Notes: generated from the letters alone by a model not told the origin. 46,867 bases of DNA from Peloplasma aerotolerans (GCF_030012175.1 NZ_JASCXW010000015.1:1-46867); one strand, 5' to 3'; counted from the first letter of the stretch, positions 6,514-15,474 are shown. Made by a program: numbers and translations.

Positions 6514-7867
6514 AATATTAATCGCGAATCGTGGCGAAATTGCGGTTCGTGTGATTCGTGCAGCAAAAGAACTTGGAATTGAAACGGTTGCCGTGTATTC
6601 AACAGCCGATGAAACAAGTTTGCATGTTAAGTTAGCAGATGAAGCAATCTGTATCGGTGGAAATCAAAGTAAGCAAAGCTATTTAAATATGAATAGCGTG
6701 TTAAGTGCTGCAATTTCTACAGGGTGTAATGCAATTCATCCGGGATATGGATTTTTATCTGAAAACAGTGAGTTTGTTGAAATGGTTGAAAGATGTAATA
6801 TTATATTTATTGGTCCTAAGTCAAAGACAATAGGTCTTATTGGTGATAAAGCATCAGCAAGAAAAATCGCTAAAGAAAATGGTGTGCCCATTGTAGAAGG
6901 TAGCGATGGAGTGGTTGAAGATGTCCATGAAGGACTAAAAATAGCTAAAAAAATAGGATACCCTGTTATGATCAAAGCTTCAAGTGGTGGCGGAGGTCGT
7001 GGCATTAGTATTGTGCGCTCAGACGAGGAGTTTATGGGTGCTTTTGAGCGTACCTCTATGGAAGCGGAGACAAGTTTTGGAGATAAAGCTTTATATATCG
7101 AGAAATTTATTGAATCTCCAAGACATATAGAAGTTCAAATCATGGCAGATACGAAAGGCAATGTTGTCCATTTATTTGAACGAGATTGTTCAATGCAACG
7201 CCGAAATCAAAAAATGATCGAAGAAGCACCATCTCCTGTTTTAAATGATATCTTAAGAAGAAAAATTGGTGCAGCATCAATCAAACTCGCAAAAGCAATT
7301 GATTATGTAAATGCAGGGACGATGGAGTATATCGTGGATTCTAAAGGGAATTTTTATTTTATTGAAATGAACACAAGAATTCAAGTAGAACATCCCGTCA
7401 CTGAAGCGATAACTGGTATTGACTTAGTTAAAGAGCAAATCAAAGTTGCTTACGGAAAAGAGTTGTCATTTAAACAAAGAGACATTAAGATCAATGGCCA
7501 TGCTATTGAATGTAGAATCAATGCGGAAAATGCCATGAAAGGATTTATTCCTACACCAGGTAAAATCAACAATATTTTATTTCCTGGTGGCTTAGGTATT
7601 CGTATTGATACCCATATTTATCCTGGGTATGAAGTACCTCCTTTTTATGATTCTATGATTGCAAAACTTATTGTCCATGCCCCAACGAGAAGAGAAGCGA
7701 TTAAAAAAATGCGTGTTGCACTCGAACAATTTGTTGTAGAAGGAATCGCAACGAATATTGAATATCAATATTTAATTATGCACAATCCTGACTTTATCAA
7801 AGGTCAGTATGATACTGGGTTTATAGCTCGCTTCAATGTATTAGTGGAGGCAGAGAATCGTGAATGA
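6503..7867 (+). CDS. accC: Acetyl-CoA carboxylase, biotin carboxylase subunit
   Basis: ATP-dependent carboxylation of biotin on AccB. 454 aa, normal length. N-terminal 'ANRGEIAVRVIRA' (8-20), ATP-grasp glycine-rich loop SGGGGRG (161-167), 'ERDCSMQRRNQK' (226-237) and the catalytic/metal region EMNTRIQVEHPVT (288-300). An in-frame GTG at 6488 exists, but ATG 6503 fits both the family N-terminus and the GGTG ribosome site at 6493. Overlaps accB upstream and accD downstream (8 nt), so subunits are translationally coupled. Confidence 0.96.
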   Translation: MKNKILIANRGEIAVRVIRAAKELGIETVAVYSTADETSLHVKLADEAICIGGNQSKQSYLNMNSVLSAAISTGCNAIHPGYGFLSENSEFVEMVERCNIIFIGPKSKTIGLIGDKASARKIAKENGVPIVEGSDGVVEDVHEGLKIAKKIGYPVMIKASSGGGGRGISIVRSDEEFMGAFERTSMEAETSFGDKALYIEKFIESPRHIEVQIMADTKGNVVHLFERDCSMQRRNQKMIEEAPSPVLNDILRRKIGAASIKLAKAIDYVNAGTMEYIVDSKGNFYFIEMNTRIQVEHPVTEAITGIDLVKEQIKVAYGKELSFKQRDIKINGHAIECRINAENAMKGFIPTPGKINNILFPGGLGIRIDTHIYPGYEVPPFYDSMIAKLIVHAPTRREAIKKMRVALEQFVVEGIATNIEYQYLIMHNPDFIKGQYDTGFIARFNVLVEAENRE

Positions 7868-8744
7868 TTTTTTAAATGATCGTAAAACTAAATTAGAGGA
7901 TTTTAAAAAAAATATCCGCAAGAAGCAAACAAATTATGAGCCAATCGATATTCCTGATGGCTTGTTTGTTAAATGCGAGCATTGTGGTGCAGCTATTTAT
8001 GAAAAATCATTAGAGGCAAATCATTCGATTTGTCCTTATTGTGAATTTCATTTTAGAATGGGTGCATTTAAAAGACTTGATTTAACAGTTGATCAAGGAA
8101 GCTTTCAAGAAATTGATCAAATGATTATGTCTTCGAATCCCCTAGATATGCCTGATTATCCTGATAAGATAAAAAAAGGCAAGAAATTATCTAAAATGAA
8201 TGAAGCATTTCTTAGTGGAACAGCAACCATCGTTGGTCTACCTTGTGCAATCGGTATATTGGATAGCAATTTCATGATGGGAAGTATGGGAAGTGCTGTT
8301 GGTGAAAAAGTAACTAGATTAATAGAGTATGCTATGAAACAAAAATTGCCACTCATCATTTTCTCAGCTTCAGGTGGAGCACGTATGCAAGAAGGTATTT
8401 TATCATTAATGCAAATGGCAAAAACAAGTGCTGCACTTCACTATTTTGATCAAAGAAAACTACTATATATCAGTGTTTTAACAAACCCAACAACTGGTGG
8501 TGTAGCTGCAAGTTTCGCTTCATTAGGCGATATCAATATTGCTGAAAAGTCATCACTTATTGGCTTTGCGGGAGCAAGAGTTATTAAACAAACGATTAGG
8601 CAAGATTTACCAGATGGTTTTCAAACTGATCAATTCCAACTTGACCGTGGTCAAGTCGATATGGTAGTTCACCGTAAAGATATGAGGAAAACCTTGTATA
8701 AATTACTACAACTTCATCTAGAAAGAGGTGAAAAGCATGAGTGA
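7860..8744 (+). CDS. accD: Acetyl-CoA carboxylase, carboxyltransferase beta subunit
   Basis: With AccA transfers the carboxyl group from biotin to acetyl-CoA. 294 aa. The N-terminal zinc ribbon has four cysteines (C39, C42, C58, C61; 'CEHC' and 'CPYC'). The crotonase-like core shows 'SASGGARMQEG' and 'NPTTGGVAASFASLGD', the oxyanion-hole regions. The start is GTG at 7860, supported by GGAGG at 7846-7850 with 9-nt spacing; it overlaps the accC stop by 8 nt. The end overlaps accA by 8 nt. Confidence 0.95.
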   Translation: MNDFLNDRKTKLEDFKKNIRKKQTNYEPIDIPDGLFVKCEHCGAAIYEKSLEANHSICPYCEFHFRMGAFKRLDLTVDQGSFQEIDQMIMSSNPLDMPDYPDKIKKGKKLSKMNEAFLSGTATIVGLPCAIGILDSNFMMGSMGSAVGEKVTRLIEYAMKQKLPLIIFSASGGARMQEGILSLMQMAKTSAALHYFDQRKLLYISVLTNPTTGGVAASFASLGDINIAEKSSLIGFAGARVIKQTIRQDLPDGFQTDQFQLDRGQVDMVVHRKDMRKTLYKLLQLHLERGEKHE

Positions 8745-9576
8745 AACGAATACAGCTTGGCAGAAAGTCAAACTCGCTAGACACCCTAAACGACCTACCA
8801 GTCAATATTTAATTAAGGAATTATTTACTGATTTTATTGAATTACATGGTGATCGAGGATTTGGTGATGATTATGCAATTATTGGTGGTATTGGAACGAT
8901 TAACAGTATTCCAGTAACAATTATTGCTGAAGAAAAAGGCGTTACGACTGAGGAAAAAATCAGGCATAATTTTGGAATGCCACACCCTGAAGGCTATCGC
9001 AAAGCGATACGTTTAATGAAACAAGCAGAAAAATTTAATCGACCGATTATTTGTATCATTGATACACCAGGTGCTTATCCAGGTATCGGTGCAGAAGAAC
9101 GTGGTCAAGCACAAGCGATTGCTTATAACCTAAAAACGATGATGGGTCTAAAGACCCCAATTATTGTAGTTGTATTAAGTGAAGGTGGATCCGGTGGGGC
9201 ACTAGCCATTGGTGTTGGTGATCAAGTTTTAATGTTTGAAAATAGTATTTACGCTATTTTATCACCAGAAGGATACGCATCCATTATTTATAAAGACAGT
9301 TCGAAAGCAGATCATGCTGCTAGTATTATGAAATTAACCGCACAAGACCTTTTAGGTTTTGGTGTTATTGATACCATTGTTCCTGAAAATGAGGGACTAC
9401 ATATTGATCCTGATTTTGGAATAAAAGCACTAAAAAAAGAATTAACAAAATCTATTACAAAACTATCCAAACTTTCTACATCTAAATTATTAGATCAAAG
9501 ATATCAAAAATATAGAAAGATGGGTGTGTTTGTCGAACAAGGAGAAGACAATGAAAGCAAACCAACCAATGGTTAA
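8737..9576 (+). CDS. accA: Acetyl-CoA carboxylase, carboxyltransferase alpha subunit
   Basis: Partner of AccD in the carboxyltransferase. About 279 aa, somewhat shorter than the E. coli form (319). Recognisable stretches: 'ELHGDRGFGDD', 'NFGMPHPEGYRKA', 'IDTPGAYPGIGAEERGQ' and 'SEGGSGGALAIGVGD'. ATG 8737 is chosen over the upstream in-frame GTG 8728 because AGAGGTG (8724-8730) would overlap the latter. Its C-terminal end overlaps fabH by 26 nt, with the fabH ribosome site inside accA. Confidence 0.95.
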   Translation: MSETNTAWQKVKLARHPKRPTSQYLIKELFTDFIELHGDRGFGDDYAIIGGIGTINSIPVTIIAEEKGVTTEEKIRHNFGMPHPEGYRKAIRLMKQAEKFNRPIICIIDTPGAYPGIGAEERGQAQAIAYNLKTMMGLKTPIIVVVLSEGGSGGALAIGVGDQVLMFENSIYAILSPEGYASIIYKDSSKADHAASIMKLTAQDLLGFGVIDTIVPENEGLHIDPDFGIKALKKELTKSITKLSKLSTSKLLDQRYQKYRKMGVFVEQGEDNESKPTNG

Positions 9577-10489
9577 AGTTATTTCAAGTGGAAAGTATGC
9601 ACCTTCTACATTGATAACTAACGAAGACCTAGAAAGATTAGTTGATACATCAGATGAATGGATTGTTACCCGTACAGGAATAAAAACTAGACATCGTGCA
9701 GTAGACGAAACAACCAGTGATATGGCATACAAAGCTGCTATGGAAGCGATTAATCGTGTAAATTATGATAAAGATAAAATTGATTTGATTATTATGGCAA
9801 CCATTACTGGTGACCAAATGACACCAGCAACAGCAAATTTCGTACAAGCTAAGTTAGGATTAAATCATGAAGTGATGAGTTTTGATATTAATGCTGCATG
9901 TACAGGTTTTGTTTATGCACTAGAAACTGCTGCATCCTTATTACAAACAGGAAGATTTAGAGCTGCATTAGTTATTGGCGGCGAACAGTTAACCAAAATT
10001 GTTGACTACACAGATCGTAACACATGTGTCTTATTTGGTGATGGTGCTGGAGCAATGATTTTAGAACCCTCAACGCATGAAAGAAATCAAGCATTTTTCT
10101 TTAATGCAGCAAGAGGAGATACAAATAATACTTTAACTGTAGTTAATCATATCAAAATGGATGGTAAGCGTGTCTATTTATTCGCTATTGATGCTATGGA
10201 GCAAGCAATACGTAAAGTTTTAGAATCCTCTGGTTTAGCGATTGAAGATATTGATGTGATTATTCCACATCAAGCAAACGAACGAATTATTCAATCTGTT
10301 TCTAAATCAATGGGTATTCCAATGGATAAATTTATGTTAAACTTAAGTGAATACGGTAATACTTCAGCCGCAAGTATTCCGATTACAATCGCTGAATATT
10401 ATGATCAAAATGAAGTAAAAAATAAAAAAATATTGTTGGTTGCATTCGGTGGCGGATTTACATGGGGTAGTGCAATACTACAATTGTAA
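9551..10489 (+). CDS. fabH: 3-oxoacyl-ACP synthase III (FabH)
   Basis: Condenses acetyl-CoA (or a branched acyl-CoA) with malonyl-ACP to begin fatty-acid chains. 312 aa. The Cys-His-Asn triad is visible: C117 in 'INAACTGF', H240 in 'IPHQANERI', N270 in 'YGNTSAAS'. The frame is open upstream to 9524, but AAGGAGAAG (9539-9547) places the start at ATG 9551; an in-frame ATG at 9569 would give the more standard FabH N-terminus. Primer preference (straight or branched) is not readable with confidence. Confidence 0.95.
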   Translation: MKANQPMVKVISSGKYAPSTLITNEDLERLVDTSDEWIVTRTGIKTRHRAVDETTSDMAYKAAMEAINRVNYDKDKIDLIIMATITGDQMTPATANFVQAKLGLNHEVMSFDINAACTGFVYALETAASLLQTGRFRAALVIGGEQLTKIVDYTDRNTCVLFGDGAGAMILEPSTHERNQAFFFNAARGDTNNTLTVVNHIKMDGKRVYLFAIDAMEQAIRKVLESSGLAIEDIDVIIPHQANERIIQSVSKSMGIPMDKFMLNLSEYGNTSAASIPITIAEYYDQNEVKNKKILLVAFGGGFTWGSAILQL

Positions 10490-10499
10490 GGATTGAATC

Positions 10500-11444
10500 A
10501 TGAAAAAATTAGCTTTAGTATTCGTAGGTCAAGGTAGTCAATATTTAAATATGGGTCTTGATTATGTTGATATGTTTCCAGAATTGAAAGAAAAAGAAGG
10601 GATTGCATCAAAACTTTTAGGTTATGATGTAAGAAACATGCTATCTTCTACTGATGGAAAAATCAATGATACAAGATATACTCAACCTTTAATGATGTTA
10701 GCAACCATTTTTGCTTATGAAGCTTTTTTAAAACTCAATGTAGAAGTTGATGCAGTTGCGGGGTTTAGCCTAGGCGAACATGGTGCATATTATGCTGCTC
10801 AAGTATTCAATTTTGAGCAAATCATGAAAATAGTTGATTATCGAGCTCAACATATGCAGACATGTGCCATAAATCATCCAGGTAAAATGGCTGCAATCAT
10901 TGGATTAAATAAAGAATTAGTTGATCAAGCATGTCGCGAAGCAGCAGATCAAGGTATTGTTGTAAGTGCAAATTACAATTCACCTGTTCAAGTTGTTATT
11001 AGTGGCGAAGAAAAAGCAGTAATAAAGGCAATGGAAATTGCAAAATCATTAGGAGCTAAACGTGCTTTAGAACTTAATGTCAGTGGTGCTTTCCATTCAC
11101 CATTAATGAAACAAGCAGCAGATCAAGTTTATGAATTTATTAAAAAAGAAAGTTATCAAGAACCCACTGTCCCACTTTATATGAACACAACAGCAAAACC
11201 TCTCGAATCATCAAAGCTTTTTGATGAGATGAGAAAGCAAATTCAATCACCTGTTTATTTTGAACAAATGATTAACCAGATGATTGAAGATGGTATAACC
11301 CATTTTGTAGAAATAGGACCAGGAACAGTTTTAAGTGGACTCATCAAAAAAATTAATATGAATGTAGAAGTAACTCATCTAGATCAGGCGAGTGAATTAG
11401 ATTCATTGAAAGGATGGTTAAGCGACCATGAATTTAGAAAATAA
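10500..11444 (+). CDS. fabD: Malonyl-CoA:ACP transacylase
   Basis: Loads malonyl groups from CoA onto acyl carrier protein. 314 aa. It has the N-terminal 'FVGQGSQ', the nucleophile motif GFSLGE with S90, and the catalytic His H199 in 'GAFHSPLM'; 'FVEIGPGTVLSGL' is the typical C-terminal block. Starts 10 nt after fabH with AAGGAT upstream, and ends overlapping fabG by 17 nt. Confidence 0.95.
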   Translation: MKKLALVFVGQGSQYLNMGLDYVDMFPELKEKEGIASKLLGYDVRNMLSSTDGKINDTRYTQPLMMLATIFAYEAFLKLNVEVDAVAGFSLGEHGAYYAAQVFNFEQIMKIVDYRAQHMQTCAINHPGKMAAIIGLNKELVDQACREAADQGIVVSANYNSPVQVVISGEEKAVIKAMEIAKSLGAKRALELNVSGAFHSPLMKQAADQVYEFIKKESYQEPTVPLYMNTTAKPLESSKLFDEMRKQIQSPVYFEQMINQMIEDGITHFVEIGPGTVLSGLIKKINMNVEVTHLDQASELDSLKGWLSDHEFRK

Positions 11445-12171
11445 AGTTGCAATCGTTACTGGAGGAGCTGCTGGAATCGGTAGATTCATTTCCTTAGAAC
11501 TCGCTAGACGAGGCGCAAAAGTCGTTTTAAATTACAATAGAAGTGAACAAAAGGCAAACGAACTCGTTGAAGAAATCAAAGCATTCGGTGGACAAGCGTA
11601 TGCTGTACAAGCAGACATCTCAAACTATGAAGATGCTGAAAGACTAGTCAAAGAAGCTATTAGCAAGTTTGGGACTTTAAACATTGTGATTAACAATGCA
11701 GGTATCACTGATGATGCATTAATCTTAAGAATGAGTGAAGATCAATTTGATCGAGTTATCAATACGAACCTAAAAGGTGTATGGAATGTATCAAAACATG
11801 CAGCAAAACCATTGCTCAAATCTGGTTATGGAAGAATCATTAACATATCAAGTGTTTCTGGTGTTTTAGGAAACGCTGGACAATCTAATTATAGTTCTGC
11901 GAAAGCAGGTGTCATTGGTTTAACCAAAGCACTAGCAAGAGAATTCGCATCTCGTGGTGTCACTGTCAACGCGGTTGCCCCAGGATTTATCGAAACAGAA
12001 ATGACCAAAAAATTATCTCAAGAAATCTCAGATGCGTGGAGCAATCAAATTCCACTAAAACGTTTTGGTCAATCCGAGGAAGTTGCATATGCAGTATGTT
12101 TCCTAGCAAGTGAAGAAGCAAGTTATATAACTGGCCACACCTTAGAGGTTGATGGCGGATTAGTGATGTAG
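11428..12171 (+). CDS. fabG: 3-oxoacyl-ACP reductase (FabG)
   Basis: NADPH-dependent reduction of 3-oxoacyl-ACP, first reductive step in FASII. 247 aa short-chain dehydrogenase. Cofactor motif TGGAAGIG (11-18), 'NNAG' (89-92), catalytic S142, Y155 and K159 in 'SNYSSAKAG', and the usual ending 'EVDGGLVM'. The operon context between fabD and fabF separates it from general SDRs. The start lies within fabD, 17 nt before that gene's end. Confidence 0.95.
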   Translation: MNLENKVAIVTGGAAGIGRFISLELARRGAKVVLNYNRSEQKANELVEEIKAFGGQAYAVQADISNYEDAERLVKEAISKFGTLNIVINNAGITDDALILRMSEDQFDRVINTNLKGVWNVSKHAAKPLLKSGYGRIINISSVSGVLGNAGQSNYSSAKAGVIGLTKALAREFASRGVTVNAVAPGFIETEMTKKLSQEISDAWSNQIPLKRFGQSEEVAYAVCFLASEEASYITGHTLEVDGGLVM

Positions 12172-12179
12172 GTGAAAAT

Positions 12180-13418
12180 ATGAAAAAAAGAGTTGTTGTA
12201 ACAGGAATGGGACTCGTAAGTCCTGTAGGAAACACGGTTGAAGAATCATTTAAAAATTTAGTTGAAGGAAAAAATGGTATTGACTTCATCACACTTTATG
12301 ATGTTGAAACATGGAAAGTTAAAATTGCAGGAGAAGTCAAAAACTTAAATTTCGAAGATTTTCTTGATAAAAAAGAAATTAGAAGAAATGATCGTGTGAT
12401 GAATCTTGCATTAGTCGCTACACATGAAGCTTTTGAACAATCAAAACTTGATATTAGTCAACTCAATCCCTTTAGAGTCGGGACTTTCATTGGTAGTGGT
12501 ATTGGTGGACTAACGACGATTTTTGAAGAAACAAAAGTAAGCGTAACCCGTGGACAAGATCGAATATCTCCATTTTTCATACCTAACTCAATCATCAATC
12601 TTATTGGTGCGAAAATAGGTATCAAATATCAAGCAAAAGGACCTAATATGCCTCAAGTCACTGCTTGTTCAGCAGCAACCAACTCCATTGGTGAAGCATT
12701 TAGATACATTAGAGATGGTTATATAGATGTCGCAATCACTGGTGGTTCTGAAGCACCTATAAATGAACTTGGATTAGGTGGATTTTCAAGTTTAAAAGCT
12801 TTGAATTTCTCAAACGATCCAAATGCTGCATCAGTTCCATTTGACACCAGAAGAACAGGTTTCGTCATTGCAGAAGGCGCAGGCACATTAATCTTAGAAG
12901 AATATGAACATGCAAAGAAAAGAAATGCTCCTATTTTAGCTGAAATGGTTGGATATGGGACGACATCTGACGCATTCCATATGACAGCACCAGATGAAAA
13001 TGCTGAAGGTATTGAAATGTGTTTAAGACTTGCTATGGAAGATGCTCATATAAAGCCTGAAGAACTTGGTTATATTAATGCGCATGGTACATCAACTGTT
13101 TTAAATGATAAATATGAAACATTAGGCTTTAAAAAAGCGATGGGTGATGCTGCTTATCAAGTGAGTATTAGCTCAACGAAGTCTATGACAGGACATGCTT
13201 TAGGTGCTGCAGGTGCGATTGAAACGATTGCTGCTATTATGGCACTTCGAACTAACACAATACCACCAACCATTAATTTAAACTCTCCAGATCCTGAGTG
13301 TGACCTAGATTACACACCACATAAAGCTGTCAATAGAGAATTAAATTATGTGATGAATGTCAACATAGGTTTTGGTGGACAAAATGCAGCTATTATTTTT
13401 AAGAAGGTGAACTCATGA
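12180..13418 (+). CDS. fabF: 3-oxoacyl-ACP synthase II (FabF)
   Basis: Chain-elongating condensing enzyme of FASII. 412 aa. Catalytic residues are seen as C163 ('TACSAATNS'), H302 ('NAHGTSTVLND') and H339 ('GHALGAAGAIE'), with K334 in 'STKSMTGH'. Start at ATG 12180, 9 nt after fabG, with a GGTG ribosome site. The stop overlaps fabZ by an ATGA. It is the only elongating condensing enzyme in the cluster. Confidence 0.96.
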   Translation: MKKRVVVTGMGLVSPVGNTVEESFKNLVEGKNGIDFITLYDVETWKVKIAGEVKNLNFEDFLDKKEIRRNDRVMNLALVATHEAFEQSKLDISQLNPFRVGTFIGSGIGGLTTIFEETKVSVTRGQDRISPFFIPNSIINLIGAKIGIKYQAKGPNMPQVTACSAATNSIGEAFRYIRDGYIDVAITGGSEAPINELGLGGFSSLKALNFSNDPNAASVPFDTRRTGFVIAEGAGTLILEEYEHAKKRNAPILAEMVGYGTTSDAFHMTAPDENAEGIEMCLRLAMEDAHIKPEELGYINAHGTSTVLNDKYETLGFKKAMGDAAYQVSISSTKSMTGHALGAAGAIETIAAIMALRTNTIPPTINLNSPDPECDLDYTPHKAVNRELNYVMNVNIGFGGQNAAIIFKKVNS

Positions 13419-13846
13419 AATTAAATCAAGAAGAAATCAAACAAATTATTCCACATCGTCATCCATTCTTGTTTTTAGATGAGATTATTGAACTTGAAAG
13501 TTTGAAATACGGTGTTGGTGTCAAATATGTCAAAGAAGATGATTACTTTTTTGAGGGGCATTTTCCAGGAAAACCAGTTATGCCTGGTGTTTTAATTATT
13601 GAATCTTTAGCACAAGTCGGTGCAGTTATCTTATTATCAAGTTCAGAATATAAAAATAAAATTGCCTATTTTACAGGCATTCAAAAAGCGAAATTTAGAA
13701 AAAGCGTCGTTCCAGGAGACAAATTAGTCTTAAAGTGTGAATTAACGAAAATTCGTAAATCATTTGGTTTTGGTTTAGCAAGAGCTTATGTCAATGACCA
13801 ATTGGTGTGCGAAGCGGAAATATCTTTTGCCATAGGAGAGTTATGA
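13415..13846 (+). CDS. fabZ: 3-hydroxyacyl-ACP dehydratase (FabZ)
   Basis: Removes water from 3-hydroxyacyl-ACP to give trans-2-enoyl-ACP. 143 aa hot-dog fold protein. 'IIPHRHPFLFLDEI' at the N-terminus and the catalytic motif 'EGHFPGKPVMPG' with H49, followed by E63 in 'IESLAQ'. ATGA overlaps with both fabF before and birA after. The enoyl reductase that should follow in the cycle is not encoded in this cluster. Confidence 0.95.
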   Translation: MKLNQEEIKQIIPHRHPFLFLDEIIELESLKYGVGVKYVKEDDYFFEGHFPGKPVMPGVLIIESLAQVGAVILLSSSEYKNKIAYFTGIQKAKFRKSVVPGDKLVLKCELTKIRKSFGFGLARAYVNDQLVCEAEISFAIGEL

Positions 13847-14376
13847 TATCTTATACATTGCTAGAATTTGATACATTAACATCCACGAGTGATTTTCTTA
13901 AGGAAAATTACTCTTATTTTCCACATATGACATTTATCAAAGCTAGTTATCAATCTCAAGGAAGAGGTCAATATGATAGAACTTGGGATTCCAATCCTAA
14001 AGAGAATCTACTATTTTCTATACTATTAAAAGATATTGGTGTTTCAAAAGCTTATGAAATTAAATTATGGATAATGGAAACACTCGTTCAACACATTCAA
14101 AACCATGGCATTAACGTCTATTTTAAAGAACCCAACGACTTATATGTAGGTGATCAAAAGATTTGTGGTATCTTAATTGAAACCAAATCTTCTGAAAATA
14201 TATTTGATTATGTAGTTATTGGAATTGGTTTAAATATCAATCAAACTGAGTTTGAAAACTTTAGTGCAACTTCAATTAAAAATGAACTTCATAAATCAAT
14301 TGACATTAAGAAACACTTTAATCAGTTATTAAGTTTACTGATTAGTCAATATGAAAAGTATATAAAATTGAAGTAA
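13843..14376 (+). CDS. birA: Biotin--[acetyl-CoA-carboxylase] ligase, catalytic domain only
   Basis: Attaches biotin to AccB through biotinyl-AMP. 177 aa, notably short: there is no N-terminal helix-turn-helix and little or no C-terminal SH3-like domain compared with bifunctional BirA (~320 aa). The catalytic features are present: 'GRGQYDRTW' (40-48), 'KEPNDLYV' (usually KWPND), 'KICGILIE' (107-113 with the key Lys K107) and 'GIGLNIN'. The true start is ATG 13843, overlapping the fabZ stop, with AGGAGAG upstream. Being at the end of the acc-fab operon, it is made together with its substrate protein. It cannot act as a biotin repressor. Confidence 0.9.
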   Translation: MISYTLLEFDTLTSTSDFLKENYSYFPHMTFIKASYQSQGRGQYDRTWDSNPKENLLFSILLKDIGVSKAYEIKLWIMETLVQHIQNHGINVYFKEPNDLYVGDQKICGILIETKSSENIFDYVVIGIGLNINQTEFENFSATSIKNELHKSIDIKKHFNQLLSLLISQYEKYIKLK

Positions 14377-14393
14377 AAATATTAGAAAAAGAA

Positions 14394-14402
14394 TGTTATA
14401 AT
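14394..14402 (+). promoter_or_regulatory. Extended -10 promoter for the DUF1295 gene
   Basis: TGTTATAAT (TATAAT at 14397-14402) 32 bp before the next ATG; no clear -35 at the right distance. No terminator hairpin is visible after birA, so read-through from the acc-fab operon is also possible. Confidence 0.45.
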
Positions 14403-14434
14403 ACTTATAGAAAACATAAAAGCGAGGGATTCAT

Positions 14435-15343
14435 ATGTCGAAAAAATATCAGACGATGATTTGGATTTTCCTAATTTACATCGTTGCGTTTGCTATAGGG
14501 GGACTAACATTTTTTTATTTAATAGATCTCCTAAATCCAGCATCATATATACCTGTATTACTTATAGGTAATGTTGTTGCTACATTAGTTGTGTGGTTAT
14601 TTACTTTACTGTTAAAAAATGCGAGTGTTTATGATCCATATTGGAGTGTGGCGCCTCCTGTTATCTTAGTCTTTGTCATTATTTATTTGAATATAACAAT
14701 TAATTTAAGTAACTTTTTACTCATCGTTGGTATGATGATTTGGAGTGTTCGTCTTACCTATAATTGGGCAAGAAATTGGACTGGTTTTGGTGAACAAGAC
14801 TGGCGTTATACAATGTTATATCAAAAATCACCAAAACTCTTTTTCTTTACCAACTTATTTGGGATTCAATTGATGCCGACAATGATTGTATTTATTCAAT
14901 TAATCGGAGCTGTTTACTTTTTAATTCAAACACCTGCTATTAATCCAATCATTGCACTTGGTGCATTAATGATGGTTGCTGCAGCTTTAATACAGTATGT
15001 AGCAGACCAACAAATGAAAAACTTTAAAGAACGTCATCAAATCGAGAAAAGATGTATTGAAGAAGGGTTATGGAAATATTCAAGGCATCCTAATTATTTT
15101 GGAGAAGTTATGGTATGGTGGGGACTATACATCATGTATTTTGGAAGCACTTTGAAACTAGATTTAATCATACTTGCTCCTCTAGCGATGACAGCTCTGT
15201 TCTTATTTATTAGTATCCCTATGATGGAAAAGAAAATATTGAAAACACGTCCTGAATATGCATCATATCAAGAACGTGTTTCCATGCTTATTCCATTTTT
15301 AAGAAAAGAAAACGAAGAACAACCTGTACAAGAAAACTCTTGA
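14435..15343 (+). CDS. DUF1295 / steroid 5-alpha-reductase-like membrane protein
   Basis: Integral membrane protein of 302 aa with about eight hydrophobic segments. The C-terminal signature 'RHPNYFGEVMVWWGLYI' (roughly 215-231) is typical of the DUF1295 (PF06966) branch of the isoprenylcysteine methyltransferase/steroid reductase fold. Function in bacteria is not established; an NAD(P)H-dependent reductase or methyltransferase acting on a lipid would fit the fold. GCGAGGG precedes the ATG by 7 nt. It stands alone between the fatty-acid operon and the fluoride-controlled antiporter; the stop codon overlaps the -35 box of the next promoter. Confidence 0.8.
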   Translation: MSKKYQTMIWIFLIYIVAFAIGGLTFFYLIDLLNPASYIPVLLIGNVVATLVVWLFTLLLKNASVYDPYWSVAPPVILVFVIIYLNITINLSNFLLIVGMMIWSVRLTYNWARNWTGFGEQDWRYTMLYQKSPKLFFFTNLFGIQLMPTMIVFIQLIGAVYFLIQTPAINPIIALGALMMVAAALIQYVADQQMKNFKERHQIEKRCIEEGLWKYSRHPNYFGEVMVWWGLYIMYFGSTLKLDLIILAPLAMTALFLFISIPMMEKKILKTRPEYASYQERVSMLIPFLRKENEEQPVQENS

Positions 15344-15367
15344 CAATCATTATTATATCTTTATAAT
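15340..15367 (+). promoter_or_regulatory. Promoter of the fluoride riboswitch transcript
   Basis: TTGACA (15340-15345), 16-bp spacer, TATAAT (15362-15367). Perfect boxes; predicted start near 15374, immediately before the aptamer. Confidence 0.85.
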
Positions 15368-15375
15368 ATAACACA

Positions 15376-15458
15376 GGGAATGAACGTCTCCCTTAGCAAT
15401 GCTAAAACCGCGCAAGCTAATGACTTCTACAACATTTTTGTTGTTGGAGTCTTTTATT
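15376..15458 (+). ncRNA. Fluoride riboswitch (crcB motif) with terminator platform
   Basis: The leader shows the crcB-motif arrangement: GGGA (15376-15379) pairing with TCCC (15389-15392) around the loop ATGAACGTC, an optional extra hairpin TTAGC-AAT-GCTAA (15393-15405), then AACCGCGCAAGCTAATGACT ending in TCTAC near 15430, which matches the conserved 'GCUUAGCUAAUGACUCCUAC' part of known fluoride aptamers. Loop GAACGTC can pair with GACTTC as the pseudoknot (one bulge). The aptamer 3' strand GACTTCTACAAC is repeated in complement by GTTGTTGGAGTC (15439-15451), followed by TTTTATTT: a classical terminator that fluoride binding would prevent. It controls the antiporter directly downstream. Confidence 0.88.
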
Positions 15459-15474
15459 TAAGGAGAAGGTCTAT

